From positions 90,842 through 154,841 of the forward strand of contig DASXUX010000074.1 of assembly GCA_036504595.1 (NCBI GenBank): 64,000 nt of DNA. The letters run 5' to 3'. The position numbers were made by a program, and so were the translations under genes. This document shows, piece by piece, positions 35,643 through 43,907 of this stretch. This DNA comes from DASXUX01 sp036504595 (lineage in GTDB: Bacteria > Planctomycetota > SZUA-567 > H5-PLA8). The first letter of the stretch is position 1, and each line of letters starts with the position of its first letter. The notes below the pieces were generated by a model. The model was given only the letters and a program-made list of their open reading frames with translations, made no database searches and was not told where the DNA came from.

Positions 35643-37036
35643 ATCAACTCGAAAGTGCTTCCCTGATCGACGAGGCGCGAATCTCCGCGCTTCTGGCCGA
35701 CCGTGACACCTCCGCTCAGCGCGTGCGCGAAGCGTTGGACCGCGCTCTGGAATTGAAGGGCCTCTCGCCGGAGGACGTGGTCGCCTTGATGAACGTGAGC
35801 GATCCGGAACTGATGGGCGAGATCTTCGAAGCCGCGCGTTCGGTGAAGGACACGATCTACGGGCCGCGTCTGGTGATGTTCGCGCCGCTGTACATTTCCA
35901 ATCTCTGCTACAACGAATGCACCTACTGCGCCTTCCGCGCTAAGAACAAGGACCTCAAGCGCCGCGCCTTGACGCAGGAAGAGATCGCGCGCGAGATCAA
36001 GATTCTCATCGAGCAGGGGCATAAACGCGTGCTGCTGGTCGCGGGCGAGGCCTACCCGAACGAAGGTCTCTCGTACATCCTCAAAGCCATCAAAACGATC
36101 TACAGCGTCAAGAGCGGCAACGGCGAAGTCCGCCGCGTCAATGCAAACATCGCGCCGCTCAGCGTCGATGAGTTCAAGGCGCTGAAGGAAACAGGCATCG
36201 GCACGTACCAGCTTTTCCAGGAAACGTACCAGCGCGAAACCTACACGCGCGTGCACTTGGGCGGTGTGAAGCGCAACTACGATTGGCGCGTGACCGCGAT
36301 GGATCGCGCAATGACCGCGGGCATCAACGACGTAGGCATCGGCGTGCTCTTCGGTCTGGCTGATTGGCGCTTCGAAGTTCTCGCGCTCCTGCAGCACATC
36401 AAGCACCTGGAAGACGAGTTCGGCGTTGGGCCGCACACGATCAGCGTGCCGCGACTGGAGCCCGCGTCGGGTTCGGACCTGGCGGAGCATCCGCCGCACG
36501 CCGTCTCGGACATCGATTTCCGCCGCATCGTCGCGATCATGCGTCTGGCGGTGCCATACACGGGCATCATCATGTCCACGCGCGAAACGCCGAACATCCG
36601 CCGCGAAACGTTCGCACTGGGCGTCTCGCAGATTTCCGCCGGCAGCCGCACCAGCCCGGGCGGTTACGATCAAGCCGTGGACCCGAATGACAAGGCGCAG
36701 TTCAGCCTCGGCGATCACCGCGATCTGGACGAAGTCGTGCGCGACGTGGCTTCGCTCGGGTACATTCCGTCATTCTGCACGGCCTGCTACCGGCTTGGGC
36801 GCACGGGTCAGGATTTCATGGATCTGGCCAAGCCCGGCGAGATCAAGTGCCACTGCGATCCGAACGCGCTTTCGACCTTCATGGAGTACCTGATCGACTA
36901 CGCGACGCCCGAAACGCGCAAGGTCGGCGAAGAGACGATCAACCGGCGCTTGGCGTCCATGGACGCGCAGCAGCAACACGTTTCAAAGACGCTGCTGGCC
37001 CGGGTTCGCTCTGGTAAGCGCGACGTGTTTGTGTAG
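35639..37036 (+). CDS. hydG: [FeFe]-hydrogenase H-cluster maturase HydG (radical SAM)
   Basis: 465 residues. The radical-SAM motif CYNECTYC gives CX3CX2C at residues 90, 94 and 97. The C-terminal motif CTAC...C matches HydG's CX2CX22C (residues 380, 383, 406). HydG cleaves tyrosine to make the CO and CN ligands of the H-cluster; other HydG-like features are EAYPNEG, QLFQETYQRETY and GSDLAEHP. ThiH is the nearest alternative but lacks this C-terminal cluster motif. Translationally coupled to the upstream kinase. HydE, HydF and a catalytic hydrogenase are not in the window. Its TAG stop begins a D element. Confidence 0.94.
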   Translation: MNQLESASLIDEARISALLADRDTSAQRVREALDRALELKGLSPEDVVALMNVSDPELMGEIFEAARSVKDTIYGPRLVMFAPLYISNLCYNECTYCAFRAKNKDLKRRALTQEEIAREIKILIEQGHKRVLLVAGEAYPNEGLSYILKAIKTIYSVKSGNGEVRRVNANIAPLSVDEFKALKETGIGTYQLFQETYQRETYTRVHLGGVKRNYDWRVTAMDRAMTAGINDVGIGVLFGLADWRFEVLALLQHIKHLEDEFGVGPHTISVPRLEPASGSDLAEHPPHAVSDIDFRRIVAIMRLAVPYTGIIMSTRETPNIRRETFALGVSQISAGSRTSPGGYDQAVDPNDKAQFSLGDHRDLDEVVRDVASLGYIPSFCTACYRLGRTGQDFMDLAKPGEIKCHCDPNALSTFMEYLIDYATPETRKVGEETINRRLASMDAQQQHVSKTLLARVRSGKRDVFV

Positions 37037-37098
37037 CGCAATCTTCCGGATTGCGTCGTCAGCGCGTTCCGGACTGCGCAATCCAGGAGGATTGCGTT
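37034..37098. repeat. D element cluster after hydG
   Basis: TAGCGCAATC-TTCC-GGATTGCG (containing the hydG stop), then GCGCGTTCCGGACTGCGC, then GCAATCC-AGG-AGGATTGC: three related hairpins in a row. Confidence 0.85.
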
Positions 37099-37100
37099 AC

Positions 37101-37133
37101 AAAAAAACGGACCGGCTTTTTAGGCCGGTCCGT
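37101..37133 (-). terminator. Intrinsic terminator of the small secreted protein gene
   Basis: ACGGACCGGC (37107-37116) pairs with GCCGGTCCGT (37124-37133). On the minus strand the stem is followed by seven T, the classic form. It lies 25 bases past the stop of the leftward gene and would only weakly act on hydG transcripts. Confidence 0.88.
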
Positions 37134-37157
37134 ACTTCTCTGCTTTTACGATGAACT

Positions 37158-37694
37158 TCAGTTCTGCTGGTGCTTGCGCGGACCGCCGCCTGGTCCGCCT
37201 TGGCCGCCTTCTGGCGGCGGGCCTTTGGGCGCCTCAGCCTTGAGCAGCTCGTGGAGCTTGTTGCGCTGATCGTCGGTCAGGATGTCGGCGAACGGACCCT
37301 TCTTCGGCGGGCCATCGCCATGCGCGCCCGGACCACCGCCGCCACCGCCTGCGCCCGTGCCATCGCCATGTTTGCCACCGCCATCCCCATGCTTCGGAGG
37401 TTTCCCGGTGCCGTCGGCAGTACCACCGTCCGGTGGCGGGCCTTTCGGGCCTTTGGCCTCAATCTCTTTGATTCGGTCCGCGATCTTCTGCTTCTGATCG
37501 TCCGTCAGACTTAGCTGGTCCGCGTGCGCCAGAATGAACTTGCCGATCACCGGCGGCGGCGGGTGATGCGGGCCTTCACCGGGCTTTCCACCTGGCGGCG
37601 GGCCACCGTTGCCGCCACCATTGTCTGCAGCCACTGCCATCGCGGCTGGAAGAACCAGAATTCCGAAGACCATCACCACCCATGCTCGTTTCAT
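37158..37694 (-). CDS. Secreted Gly/Pro-rich protein with Spy/CpxP-like LTxxQ repeats
   Basis: 178 residues from the ATG at 37694 (AAAAGGAG upstream), signal peptide 1-23 (LVLPAAMAVAAD). Two LTDDQ motifs (LTDDQKQKIADRIKEIEAKG about 64 and LTDDQRNKLHELLKAE about 140) resemble the LTxxQ repeats of periplasmic stress proteins. They are separated and flanked by Gly/Pro/His-rich low-complexity stretches that could bind metal. Likely an envelope stress or metal-binding protein. Has its own terminator and no operon partner. Confidence 0.65.
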   Translation of the reverse strand: MKRAWVVMVFGILVLPAAMAVAADNGGGNGGPPPGGKPGEGPHHPPPPVIGKFILAHADQLSLTDDQKQKIADRIKEIEAKGPKGPPPDGGTADGTGKPPKHGDGGGKHGDGTGAGGGGGGPGAHGDGPPKKGPFADILTDDQRNKLHELLKAEAPKGPPPEGGQGGPGGGPRKHQQN

Positions 37695-37821
37695 GATCCG
37701 CACTCCTTTTCTCAAGTCCCTGTTCGTCTCTGCCATCTGCCCCTGTTTATCTGAACGCAGCCGCCGTGTTTCGTACACAGAAAAAACGTAACCGTTCAGT
37801 TCAGCGCAAAAGAAACAGCCT

Positions 37822-37916
37822 TTAACACAGAGACGCAAAGAGCACAGAGGGCACAGAGTGTTTTTAACTCCATTCTTCCTCTGCGACCTCTGTGCCCTCT
37901 GTGACTCTGTGTTGAA
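37822..37916. repeat. ACACAGAG-type inverted repeat
   Basis: AACACAGAGACGCAAAGAGC with AGAGGGCACAGAG on the left pair with CTCTGTGCCCTCTGTGACTC on the right. Together with the CCAAAAT array it makes up the 350-base gap 37695-38044, which holds no gene. Confidence 0.82.
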
Positions 37917-37974
37917 AGCAGTTAAGGATCCCTCGCGGAAGATCGCGCGTCAGACAAGCAAGGGGCCGTTCGAT

Positions 37975-38004
37975 CCAAAATCCAAAATCTAAAATCCAAA
38001 ATCC
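37975..38004. repeat. CCAAAAT heptamer array
   Basis: CCAAAAT, CCAAAAT, CTAAAAT, CCAAAAT, then CC. Located 40 bases upstream of the sigma factor gene. Confidence 0.85.
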
Positions 38005-38044
38005 CTTCGGTGGACGGGCGAGCCGCCGATCCGTATAAACACAT

Positions 38045-38689
38045 ATGGACACGCGGACTCAGGAGCTGACTTTGGCGGGCGAACCAGAAAGTGAAGCGCG
38101 GTTGCAGGAGCGCCTCGCCGGCGGAGATGAAGCGGCGCTGGGGGAGCTGTTCTCTCGTTATCGGGAACGCTTGCGGCGCATGGTCGAACTACGGCTCGAT
38201 CGCCGCCTGCTCGGCCGCGTGTCGGCGTCTGACGTGCTTCAGGACTCTTACCTGGAAGCGCTCAAGCGCCTGTCGCATTACGGCGGTGAAGAAAAAATGC
38301 CGATCCACCTCTGGCTGCGGCTCATCACCGGCCAGCGCATCACCGACCTGCACCGGCAGCACTTCGGCGCGGCCATGCGAGACATCGGCCGTGAAGTCCC
38401 GATAAATCGCAGCATAATGCCGCAGGCCACCTCTATTTCATTGGCGGCGCAGTTGGTCGCGGAACTCGAATCGCCCAGCCAGGCCGCCGTCAAAGCCGAA
38501 GCGCTGGCGCAGCTTGAGGCCGCGCTGGAAAGCATGGAACCGCTCGACCGCGAAGTGCTCGCCTTGCGCCATTTCGAGGAACTGACGAACGACGAAGTGG
38601 CCGAAGTGCTCGGAATCAAGAAGGCCGCCGCGAGCAACCGGTACGTTCGCGCGCTGAAACGACTGCGAGACGTGCTGGGGATTCAGTAG
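38045..38689 (+). CDS. ECF-type RNA polymerase sigma factor, planctomycete style
   Basis: 214 residues. Region 2 covers about residues 30-110 (EAALGELFSRYRERLRRMV, VSASDVLQDSYLEAL) and region 4 about 160-212 (LEPLDREVLALRHFEELTNDEVAEVLG then the recognition helix). No anti-sigma factor is adjacent. Instead a Ser/Thr kinase gene follows 73 bases later, an arrangement typical of planctomycete sigma groups controlled by kinases. No clear Shine-Dalgarno before the ATG. Confidence 0.92.
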   Translation: MDTRTQELTLAGEPESEARLQERLAGGDEAALGELFSRYRERLRRMVELRLDRRLLGRVSASDVLQDSYLEALKRLSHYGGEEKMPIHLWLRLITGQRITDLHRQHFGAAMRDIGREVPINRSIMPQATSISLAAQLVAELESPSQAAVKAEALAQLEAALESMEPLDREVLALRHFEELTNDEVAEVLGIKKAAASNRYVRALKRLRDVLGIQ

Positions 38690-38695
38690 TGTGGG

Positions 38696-38744
38696 GCAGG
38701 CTGTCTAGCCTGCCTACGTCCTCAACGCAGGCTAGACAGCCTGC
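38696..38744. repeat. C elements forming an 18-bp perfect inverted repeat
   Basis: GCAGGCTGTCTAGCCTGC (38696-38713) and its exact reverse complement (38727-38744), 13 bases apart; each half is itself a palindrome. Sits between the sigma factor and kinase genes. Confidence 0.92.
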
Positions 38745-38762
38745 GTCACAAGGAAGCGCCAC

Positions 38763-41084
38763 ATGGACTCGAGCGACAGCGAACGCGATCCCGTGGATCT
38801 AGTCGCCGAAGAATTCGCCGCTCACTACCGGCGCGGTGAGAACCCGTCTATCAACGACTACGCGCGCCGTTATCCGGACCTGGCGGCCCAGCTCCTCGAA
38901 GTGCTTCCGTCCGTGGCGATGATGGAAGAATTGAAACGGCGCAAGCACGAAAGCAGCGGCTCGCCGCCTCCTGGCGACACCGACATCAAGCAACTTGGCG
39001 ATTACCACGTCGTGCGAGAAATCGGCCGCGGCGGAATGGGGATCGTCTATGAGGCGGAGCAGAAGACGCTCGGCCGCCACGTCGCTTTGAAAGTCCTGCC
39101 CAAGCATTCACTGCTCGATTCAAAAAGATTGCAGCGTTTCCAGCGGGAAGCGCAGGCTGCCGGACAACTTCATCACACCAACATCGTTCCGGTCTATGGC
39201 ATCGGCGAAGCCGAAGGCCTTCATTACATCGCGATGCAGTACATCCGCGGCCAGGGACTCAACGACGTGCTGGCGGGCTTCCGAAAGAAGGACGCGAAGG
39301 CTACAGATGCATCCTCCACCAAGGCTCTTGGCTTGTCGCTCTCAGCTCCTGGCCCCGCAAGCGGTCCAGGACACTTGGAGCCGTCAGGCAGGACCCAAGA
39401 GCCAAGAGCCAAGAGCCCGAATCCCACAACGCTTCCTTTCCCTCCGTCCGGCAAGTCCACCGACTCTGCCTACTGGCGCTGGGTGGCTCAGATCGGCGTG
39501 CAGGTGGCGGAGGCGATCGACTACGCGCACAACCAAGGCATTCTGCACCGCGACATCAAGCCGGCCAACATCATCCTCGACACGCAGGGCATCGCGTGGG
39601 TGACCGACTTCGGGCTGGCGAAACTCTCGGAACAAACCGACCTGACGGCGCCGGGCGACATCGTGGGCACGCTTCAATACATGTCGCCCGAGGCGCTCCT
39701 GTCGCAAGCCGACTCCCGCAGCGATGTGTGCAGCCTCGGCCTGACGCTGTACGAAATGCTCACGCTCTGCCCGCCGTTCGAAGCGCCTTCGCCTGCGGCG
39801 CTGATGCGGATGATCAGCGAACACGATCCGGCCCGGCCGCGGCAGATCAACGCGTCCATTCCGCGCGATCTGGAAACGATCATCCTCAAGGCCATCGCGC
39901 GGCAGCCGGAACAGCGCTACCAGCACGCTCGCGATCTGGCCGACGACCTGCGCCGCTTCCTGGACGACGCGCCCATCCAGGCGCGCCAAGCCGGTTCGGC
40001 CGAACGCGCCTGGCGCTGGTGCCGTCGGAATCGCGCCGTGGCCGGATTGCTCGTCGCCGTTGCGGCCTCGCTGCTGCTGGCGCTGGTGGTGGGCTGGATC
40101 GGCTACCTTCGCACGACCGAAGCCTTGGCGCGGGAGTCACAGCGGCGTCAGGACGCGGATGCCGCCACGCAACGCGCCGAAGCAGCCACTCGCCGCGCCG
40201 AAGCCAACACCGCGCTGTCGCTGAAGGCGCTTCAAGAAATGCTCAGCGAAGTGGACGCGCCGGACGAGGTCTTCCAGGCCGGACCGGGCCCGGGCGGGCG
40301 TCCGGAACGGCCCGATCCAAACCGGCGAATGGAATCGCGCGAGAAAGCGGCGCTGCTGCAAAGCATTCTCAAGTTCTACGATCGGCTGGCCGCTGAGAAC
40401 GCGACGAACAACACGCTGAAGTGGGAAGCGGCCAAGGCGCACTACCGTATCGGAGACATTCAGCAGCGCATGAACGAGTACGACAAAGCCTTGAGCGCCT
40501 ACCAGCGCTCACTGGAGATGGCGTCCGCACTGCAAAAGGAAGCTCCCGCAAAAGCGGACTACGCCGCGCTGGTCTCCGACATCCACGGCCGCATCGGGCT
40601 GGCTTTGCGAAAGAAAGGCAAACCCAAAGACGCCGAGGACCACCACCGCCAGGCTCTCGCGCTGCTGGAGGCACTCCCCGGAGCAAAGACCAACGGCTCG
40701 CCTTACCGGCTGAGCATTTCGATGGCGCGCAGTGCGCTCGGCCAATGTTTGTTCGAACAGAAGCGGCCGGCCGAAGCGCGCAAGGCTCTCGAAGACGCCA
40801 TCGCCGAGGCGCGAGCTTGCATGCGAGACGGCCCGCGTCCGCGCGTCGCGATGGCGCTGCGGAATGACTACAAGTGTCTCGCCGATATTTATACGTCGAT
40901 TGGCGAAAAGACGCTGGCCGAAGCGGCGCTGCGAAAGGCAGAGGAGGTGCTGGGCGGACCGATGGGCAATCGCCCGCCGCCGGAGGCGGATCGCTGGGAC
41001 CCGGAACGCTGGATGCCCGACCCCAATCGTCCGCCGCCCCCGCTGGACCCGAACGGCCAGCGGCCACCGCCCGGCCGCACGTGA
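38763..41084 (+). CDS. Ser/Thr protein kinase with C-terminal TPR region
   Basis: 773 residues. N-terminal segment FAAHYRRGENPSINDYARRYP (about 16-36) is typical of planctomycete kinases. Kinase domain about 80-400: GRGGMG (about 88), catalytic Lys in HVALKVL (about 109), HRDIKPAN (about 261), DFGLAKL (about 282). One membrane span about 427-447, then helices and TPR-like repeats about 540-690 and a Pro-rich end. Probably phosphorylates and controls the adjacent sigma factor. A heptamer hairpin is translated at residues 186-219 (EPRAKSPN region), inside the kinase domain just after the hinge, about 40 residues more than usual there. Confidence 0.93.
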   Translation: MDSSDSERDPVDLVAEEFAAHYRRGENPSINDYARRYPDLAAQLLEVLPSVAMMEELKRRKHESSGSPPPGDTDIKQLGDYHVVREIGRGGMGIVYEAEQKTLGRHVALKVLPKHSLLDSKRLQRFQREAQAAGQLHHTNIVPVYGIGEAEGLHYIAMQYIRGQGLNDVLAGFRKKDAKATDASSTKALGLSLSAPGPASGPGHLEPSGRTQEPRAKSPNPTTLPFPPSGKSTDSAYWRWVAQIGVQVAEAIDYAHNQGILHRDIKPANIILDTQGIAWVTDFGLAKLSEQTDLTAPGDIVGTLQYMSPEALLSQADSRSDVCSLGLTLYEMLTLCPPFEAPSPAALMRMISEHDPARPRQINASIPRDLETIILKAIARQPEQRYQHARDLADDLRRFLDDAPIQARQAGSAERAWRWCRRNRAVAGLLVAVAASLLLALVVGWIGYLRTTEALARESQRRQDADAATQRAEAATRRAEANTALSLKALQEMLSEVDAPDEVFQAGPGPGGRPERPDPNRRMESREKAALLQSILKFYDRLAAENATNNTLKWEAAKAHYRIGDIQQRMNEYDKALSAYQRSLEMASALQKEAPAKADYAALVSDIHGRIGLALRKKGKPKDAEDHHRQALALLEALPGAKTNGSPYRLSISMARSALGQCLFEQKRPAEARKALEDAIAEARACMRDGPRPRVAMALRNDYKCLADIYTSIGEKTLAEAALRKAEEVLGGPMGNRPPPEADRWDPERWMPDPNRPPPPLDPNGQRPPPGRT
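39319..39418. repeat. CCAAGAG heptamer inverted repeat inside the kinase domain
   Basis: Left arm 39319-39354 (CCAAGGCTCTTGGCTTG..) and right arm 39395-39415 (CCAAGAG three times, then CCC). The same word is found near 41185, 41325 and 47925. It keeps the reading frame. Confidence 0.85.
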
Positions 41085-41089
41085 ACGGC

Positions 41090-41145
41090 AGGGTTCAGGG
41101 TTCAGGGTTCGGGGTTCGGGGTTCAGGGTTCAGGGTTCAGGGGTC
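41090..41145. repeat. AGGGTTC heptamer array after the kinase
   Basis: Eight units (AGGGTTC or GGGGTTC, last AGGGGTC), starting 6 bases after the TGA stop. A short reverse-complement partner (CCCTGAACCCTGACCCCTG) is at 41356-41374, so the region between would form the loop. Confidence 0.9.
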
Positions 41146-41180
41146 AGGTGAGAAGTCTGCGATCATCCGCCCTGGCGGCC

Positions 41181-41335
41181 CTTGGCTCTTGGAAACTGTT
41201 TCCAAGCCGTCCCGTAGGGACCGAACGAGAAAAGCCCAGCACTTCAGTGCTGGGTCCGCGAGCCGCGCTCTTTTCGCGAAAGTCCCGTAGGGACGGCTGA
41301 CGGTGAAAAAGTCTCTTAATTGTTGGCTCTTGGCA
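41181..41335. repeat. Nested palindromes CCGTCCCGTAGGGACGG and CCCAGCACTTCAGTGCTGGG
   Basis: Outer CTTGGCTCTTGG (41181-41192) and TTGGCTCTTGGC (41322-41333); next AGCCGTCCC-GTA-GGGAC (about 41205-41221) and GTCCC-GTA-GGGACGGCT (41282-41298); innermost CCCAGCAC-TTCA-GTGCTGGG (41235-41254). No gene lies in the 416-base gap 41085-41500. Confidence 0.85.
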
Positions 41336-41500
41336 GCAGGCGCGTCGCAGGCCTCCCCTGAACCCTGACCCCTGTAAATTTCAGAAAAATGTAGAAATCA
41401 TTGAAGCACTTCCGACATTTACATGTGGGCGTTTTTTATTTTTGCGCGGGGTCAGGCGACAGCTCTCTTGCAGGTTTGTCATCAAGTGGAGAACTTTTGC

Positions 41501-43783
41501 ATGGGGGAGACGCACATTAGCGCAATCTCAGGCGCGAGCGGCCAGTGGCCCGCTCAGTCCAGCCACAAGCTAGTGCTCGCCATCCAGCACTCCGTGTTGG
41601 CCCGGTACCTCCTTGCCATCGCCGTCAGTGGCGCGTCTGTGCTGCTGCGGGAAGCCCTCAATCCGTTGTTGGGCCTGCACGCCACCTACGTCCAATTTTT
41701 TCCAGTGGTGGTCTTCGCAGCGTGGATCGGTGGCTGGGGCCCGGCGCTCACCAGCATTGCAATCACGTCACTGGCGGCAAACTGGCTGTGGCTGGAGCCG
41801 ATAAACTCGCTAGCGATCAGCGATCCCGGTCAGGTGATCGGCCACGTTCTTTATCTGGCAACGTGTCTGCTCTTGGCGGTAGTGACGATCAGCCAGCGCA
41901 ACACACGCGCGGCATTGCAGACGATCAACGCCGAACTGCGGGAAAGCGAACAGCGTCTGCGCGCAACTTTTGACAATGCCGCTCTGGGGATCGTGGAGGT
42001 CGATGCCGAGGGGCGCTTCCTGGCTGTGAATGATCGTATCTGCGCCATGCTCGGCTACACTCGTGCCGAACTGCTCGGCAAGACCGTCCATGAGATGACC
42101 GCACCGGAAGACCGTGCGCGCAGTGAGGAACTGAACGCGCGACTGCGCCAGCCCGGATTCGACCGCTTCGATTACGAGAAACGTTTTTTGCGGCGGGATG
42201 GCTCGCCGCTTTGGGTGCACGTCACCGCGTCTGCTATACGCGGCGCACGGGGCGAGTTGATGCGAGCGATCAGAACCATCGAGGACGTTCACGAGCGCAA
42301 GCGGGACGAGTCACAGCGCCGCTTGCAGGCGGCCGCGCTGAATGCGGCGGCGAGTGCGATCGCCATCACCGACATCGCCGGCGGCATCGAGTGGGTCAAT
42401 CCGGCCTTCTGCGCGATGACAGGTTACAGCGCGAAGGAGGTCATGGGCCGGAATCCACGGATCCTCAAATCGGGAAAGCACGAGAAAGACTTCTACGAGC
42501 AGATCTGGGCGGTCTTGGGCAGAGGGGAAGTCTGGAAGGGCGAGCTGATCAACCGTCGCAAAGACGGTTCGTTATATAATGAAGAGATGTCGATCACGCC
42601 TGTTCCCGGCGAAAATGGCAAGATCACTCACTACATCGCGATCAAGCAGGACATCACCGCACGAAAACAAGCCGAGGAGAGCCAAAAGGAAGCCAGCCGC
42701 AGGAAGGACGAATTCCTCGCCATGCTGGGGCACGAACTGCGCAACCCGCTGGCGCCCATTCGCAATGCCGTCCATTTGATGAAACGTCCAGGAATCCCCG
42801 ATGCGGCCGCTCAGCGGGCCCGGGACATGATCGACCGGCAGGTGACACACATGGCGCGGCTGGTGGACGACCTGCTGGATGTCTCACGGATTTCGCGCGG
42901 CAAAATTCAACTCAAGAAGCAGCCGTTGGATTTGACAGCAGCCATTTACGACATCGCCCGCGATTTCGCCTCCGTTTGCGAGAGCGCAGGTCTTTCGCTT
43001 CACCTCTGTCTTCCGGAACAGTCGCTGTGGACCAGCGCCGATCCCGCCCGGGTACAGCAGATCGTCGGAAACCTGCTGAACAACGCCACCAAGTTCACGG
43101 ATTCGGGCGGCGCAATCAACCTGAGTCTGGGCGCGAATGACGGTTCGGTACAGATCATCGTCCAGGACACCGGCATCGGAATGGACGAGGGCACGCTAAA
43201 GAACATTTTTGAGCCCTTCAGCCAGGCGGAGCACAGCATCGACCGGAGCCGGGGAGGTTTGGGTCTGGGCTTGGCTCTCGTAAAAGGGCTGATCGAACTT
43301 CACGGCGGAAGCGTGCACGCCAGCAGCCCGGGACTCGGCAAGGGCTCGGTCTTCACAGTGCTCCTGCCCCTGGAAACTGCGGGGGTCGCTGTTCCCAAGG
43401 CAGTAGAGGAGCCGCGCAGGCGCACGGCGCACCGGATCCTGATCATTGAGGACAATTCGGATTCCGCCGAGAGTCTTCGCGTGCTGCTCTCAGTGCTGGG
43501 CCATGAGGTTGTCTGCGCGCCCAATGGACTGCTCGGCCTGGAACGCGCGCATGCCTTTCGCCCCGACGTGATTCTGTGCGACATCGGATTGCCGGGTGAA
43601 ATGAACGGATACGGCGTGGCGCGCGCGGTTCGAGCGGACGGACAGCTTGCTTCGACCTACCTGATCGCAATCACCGGCTACGGCCAGGAAGAGGATCGCC
43701 GCAAGGCGCACGAAGCCGGCTTCGACCACCACCTGACCAAGCCCGCCGATCCGGAGTCGCTCGAGCGACTGCTTGCGCGATAG
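41501..43783 (+). CDS. Hybrid sensor histidine kinase (DUF4118-PAS-PAS-HisKA-HATPase-receiver)
   Basis: 760 residues from the ATG at 41501 (GGAG upstream). Residues about 35-135: four hydrophobic segments of a DUF4118/KdpD-like membrane domain (FFPVVVFAAWIGGWGPALTS). PAS domains about 145-265 and 270-390. HisKA about 400 (FLAMLGHELRNPLAPI), HATPase about 510-625 (NLLNNATKFTDSGG, DTGIGM, GLGLGLALV). C-terminal receiver about 645-760 with IIEDNSDSAES and phospho-Asp in ILCDIGLPG (about 692). Probably senses a small ligand or redox state at the membrane. No cognate regulator is adjacent. Confidence 0.93.
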   Translation: MGETHISAISGASGQWPAQSSHKLVLAIQHSVLARYLLAIAVSGASVLLREALNPLLGLHATYVQFFPVVVFAAWIGGWGPALTSIAITSLAANWLWLEPINSLAISDPGQVIGHVLYLATCLLLAVVTISQRNTRAALQTINAELRESEQRLRATFDNAALGIVEVDAEGRFLAVNDRICAMLGYTRAELLGKTVHEMTAPEDRARSEELNARLRQPGFDRFDYEKRFLRRDGSPLWVHVTASAIRGARGELMRAIRTIEDVHERKRDESQRRLQAAALNAAASAIAITDIAGGIEWVNPAFCAMTGYSAKEVMGRNPRILKSGKHEKDFYEQIWAVLGRGEVWKGELINRRKDGSLYNEEMSITPVPGENGKITHYIAIKQDITARKQAEESQKEASRRKDEFLAMLGHELRNPLAPIRNAVHLMKRPGIPDAAAQRARDMIDRQVTHMARLVDDLLDVSRISRGKIQLKKQPLDLTAAIYDIARDFASVCESAGLSLHLCLPEQSLWTSADPARVQQIVGNLLNNATKFTDSGGAINLSLGANDGSVQIIVQDTGIGMDEGTLKNIFEPFSQAEHSIDRSRGGLGLGLALVKGLIELHGGSVHASSPGLGKGSVFTVLLPLETAGVAVPKAVEEPRRRTAHRILIIEDNSDSAESLRVLLSVLGHEVVCAPNGLLGLERAHAFRPDVILCDIGLPGEMNGYGVARAVRADGQLASTYLIAITGYGQEEDRRKAHEAGFDHHLTKPADPESLERLLAR

Positions 43784-43907
43784 CCAATTCGGCAAGGCCG
43801 TGACGCTTTGTCCATCCCCCGCATTTCGGCAATAAAGCCAGAAATCCGAACATGCGATAATCAGCGCACGCGTGCATGGAGGCGCGATGTTGCTGGAGGG
43901 TTTTCCG

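Noticed and set aside
35471..36718. 415-residue antisense frame over hydG
   Set aside because: hydG on the plus strand has both complete cysteine motifs and is coupled to the upstream gene.
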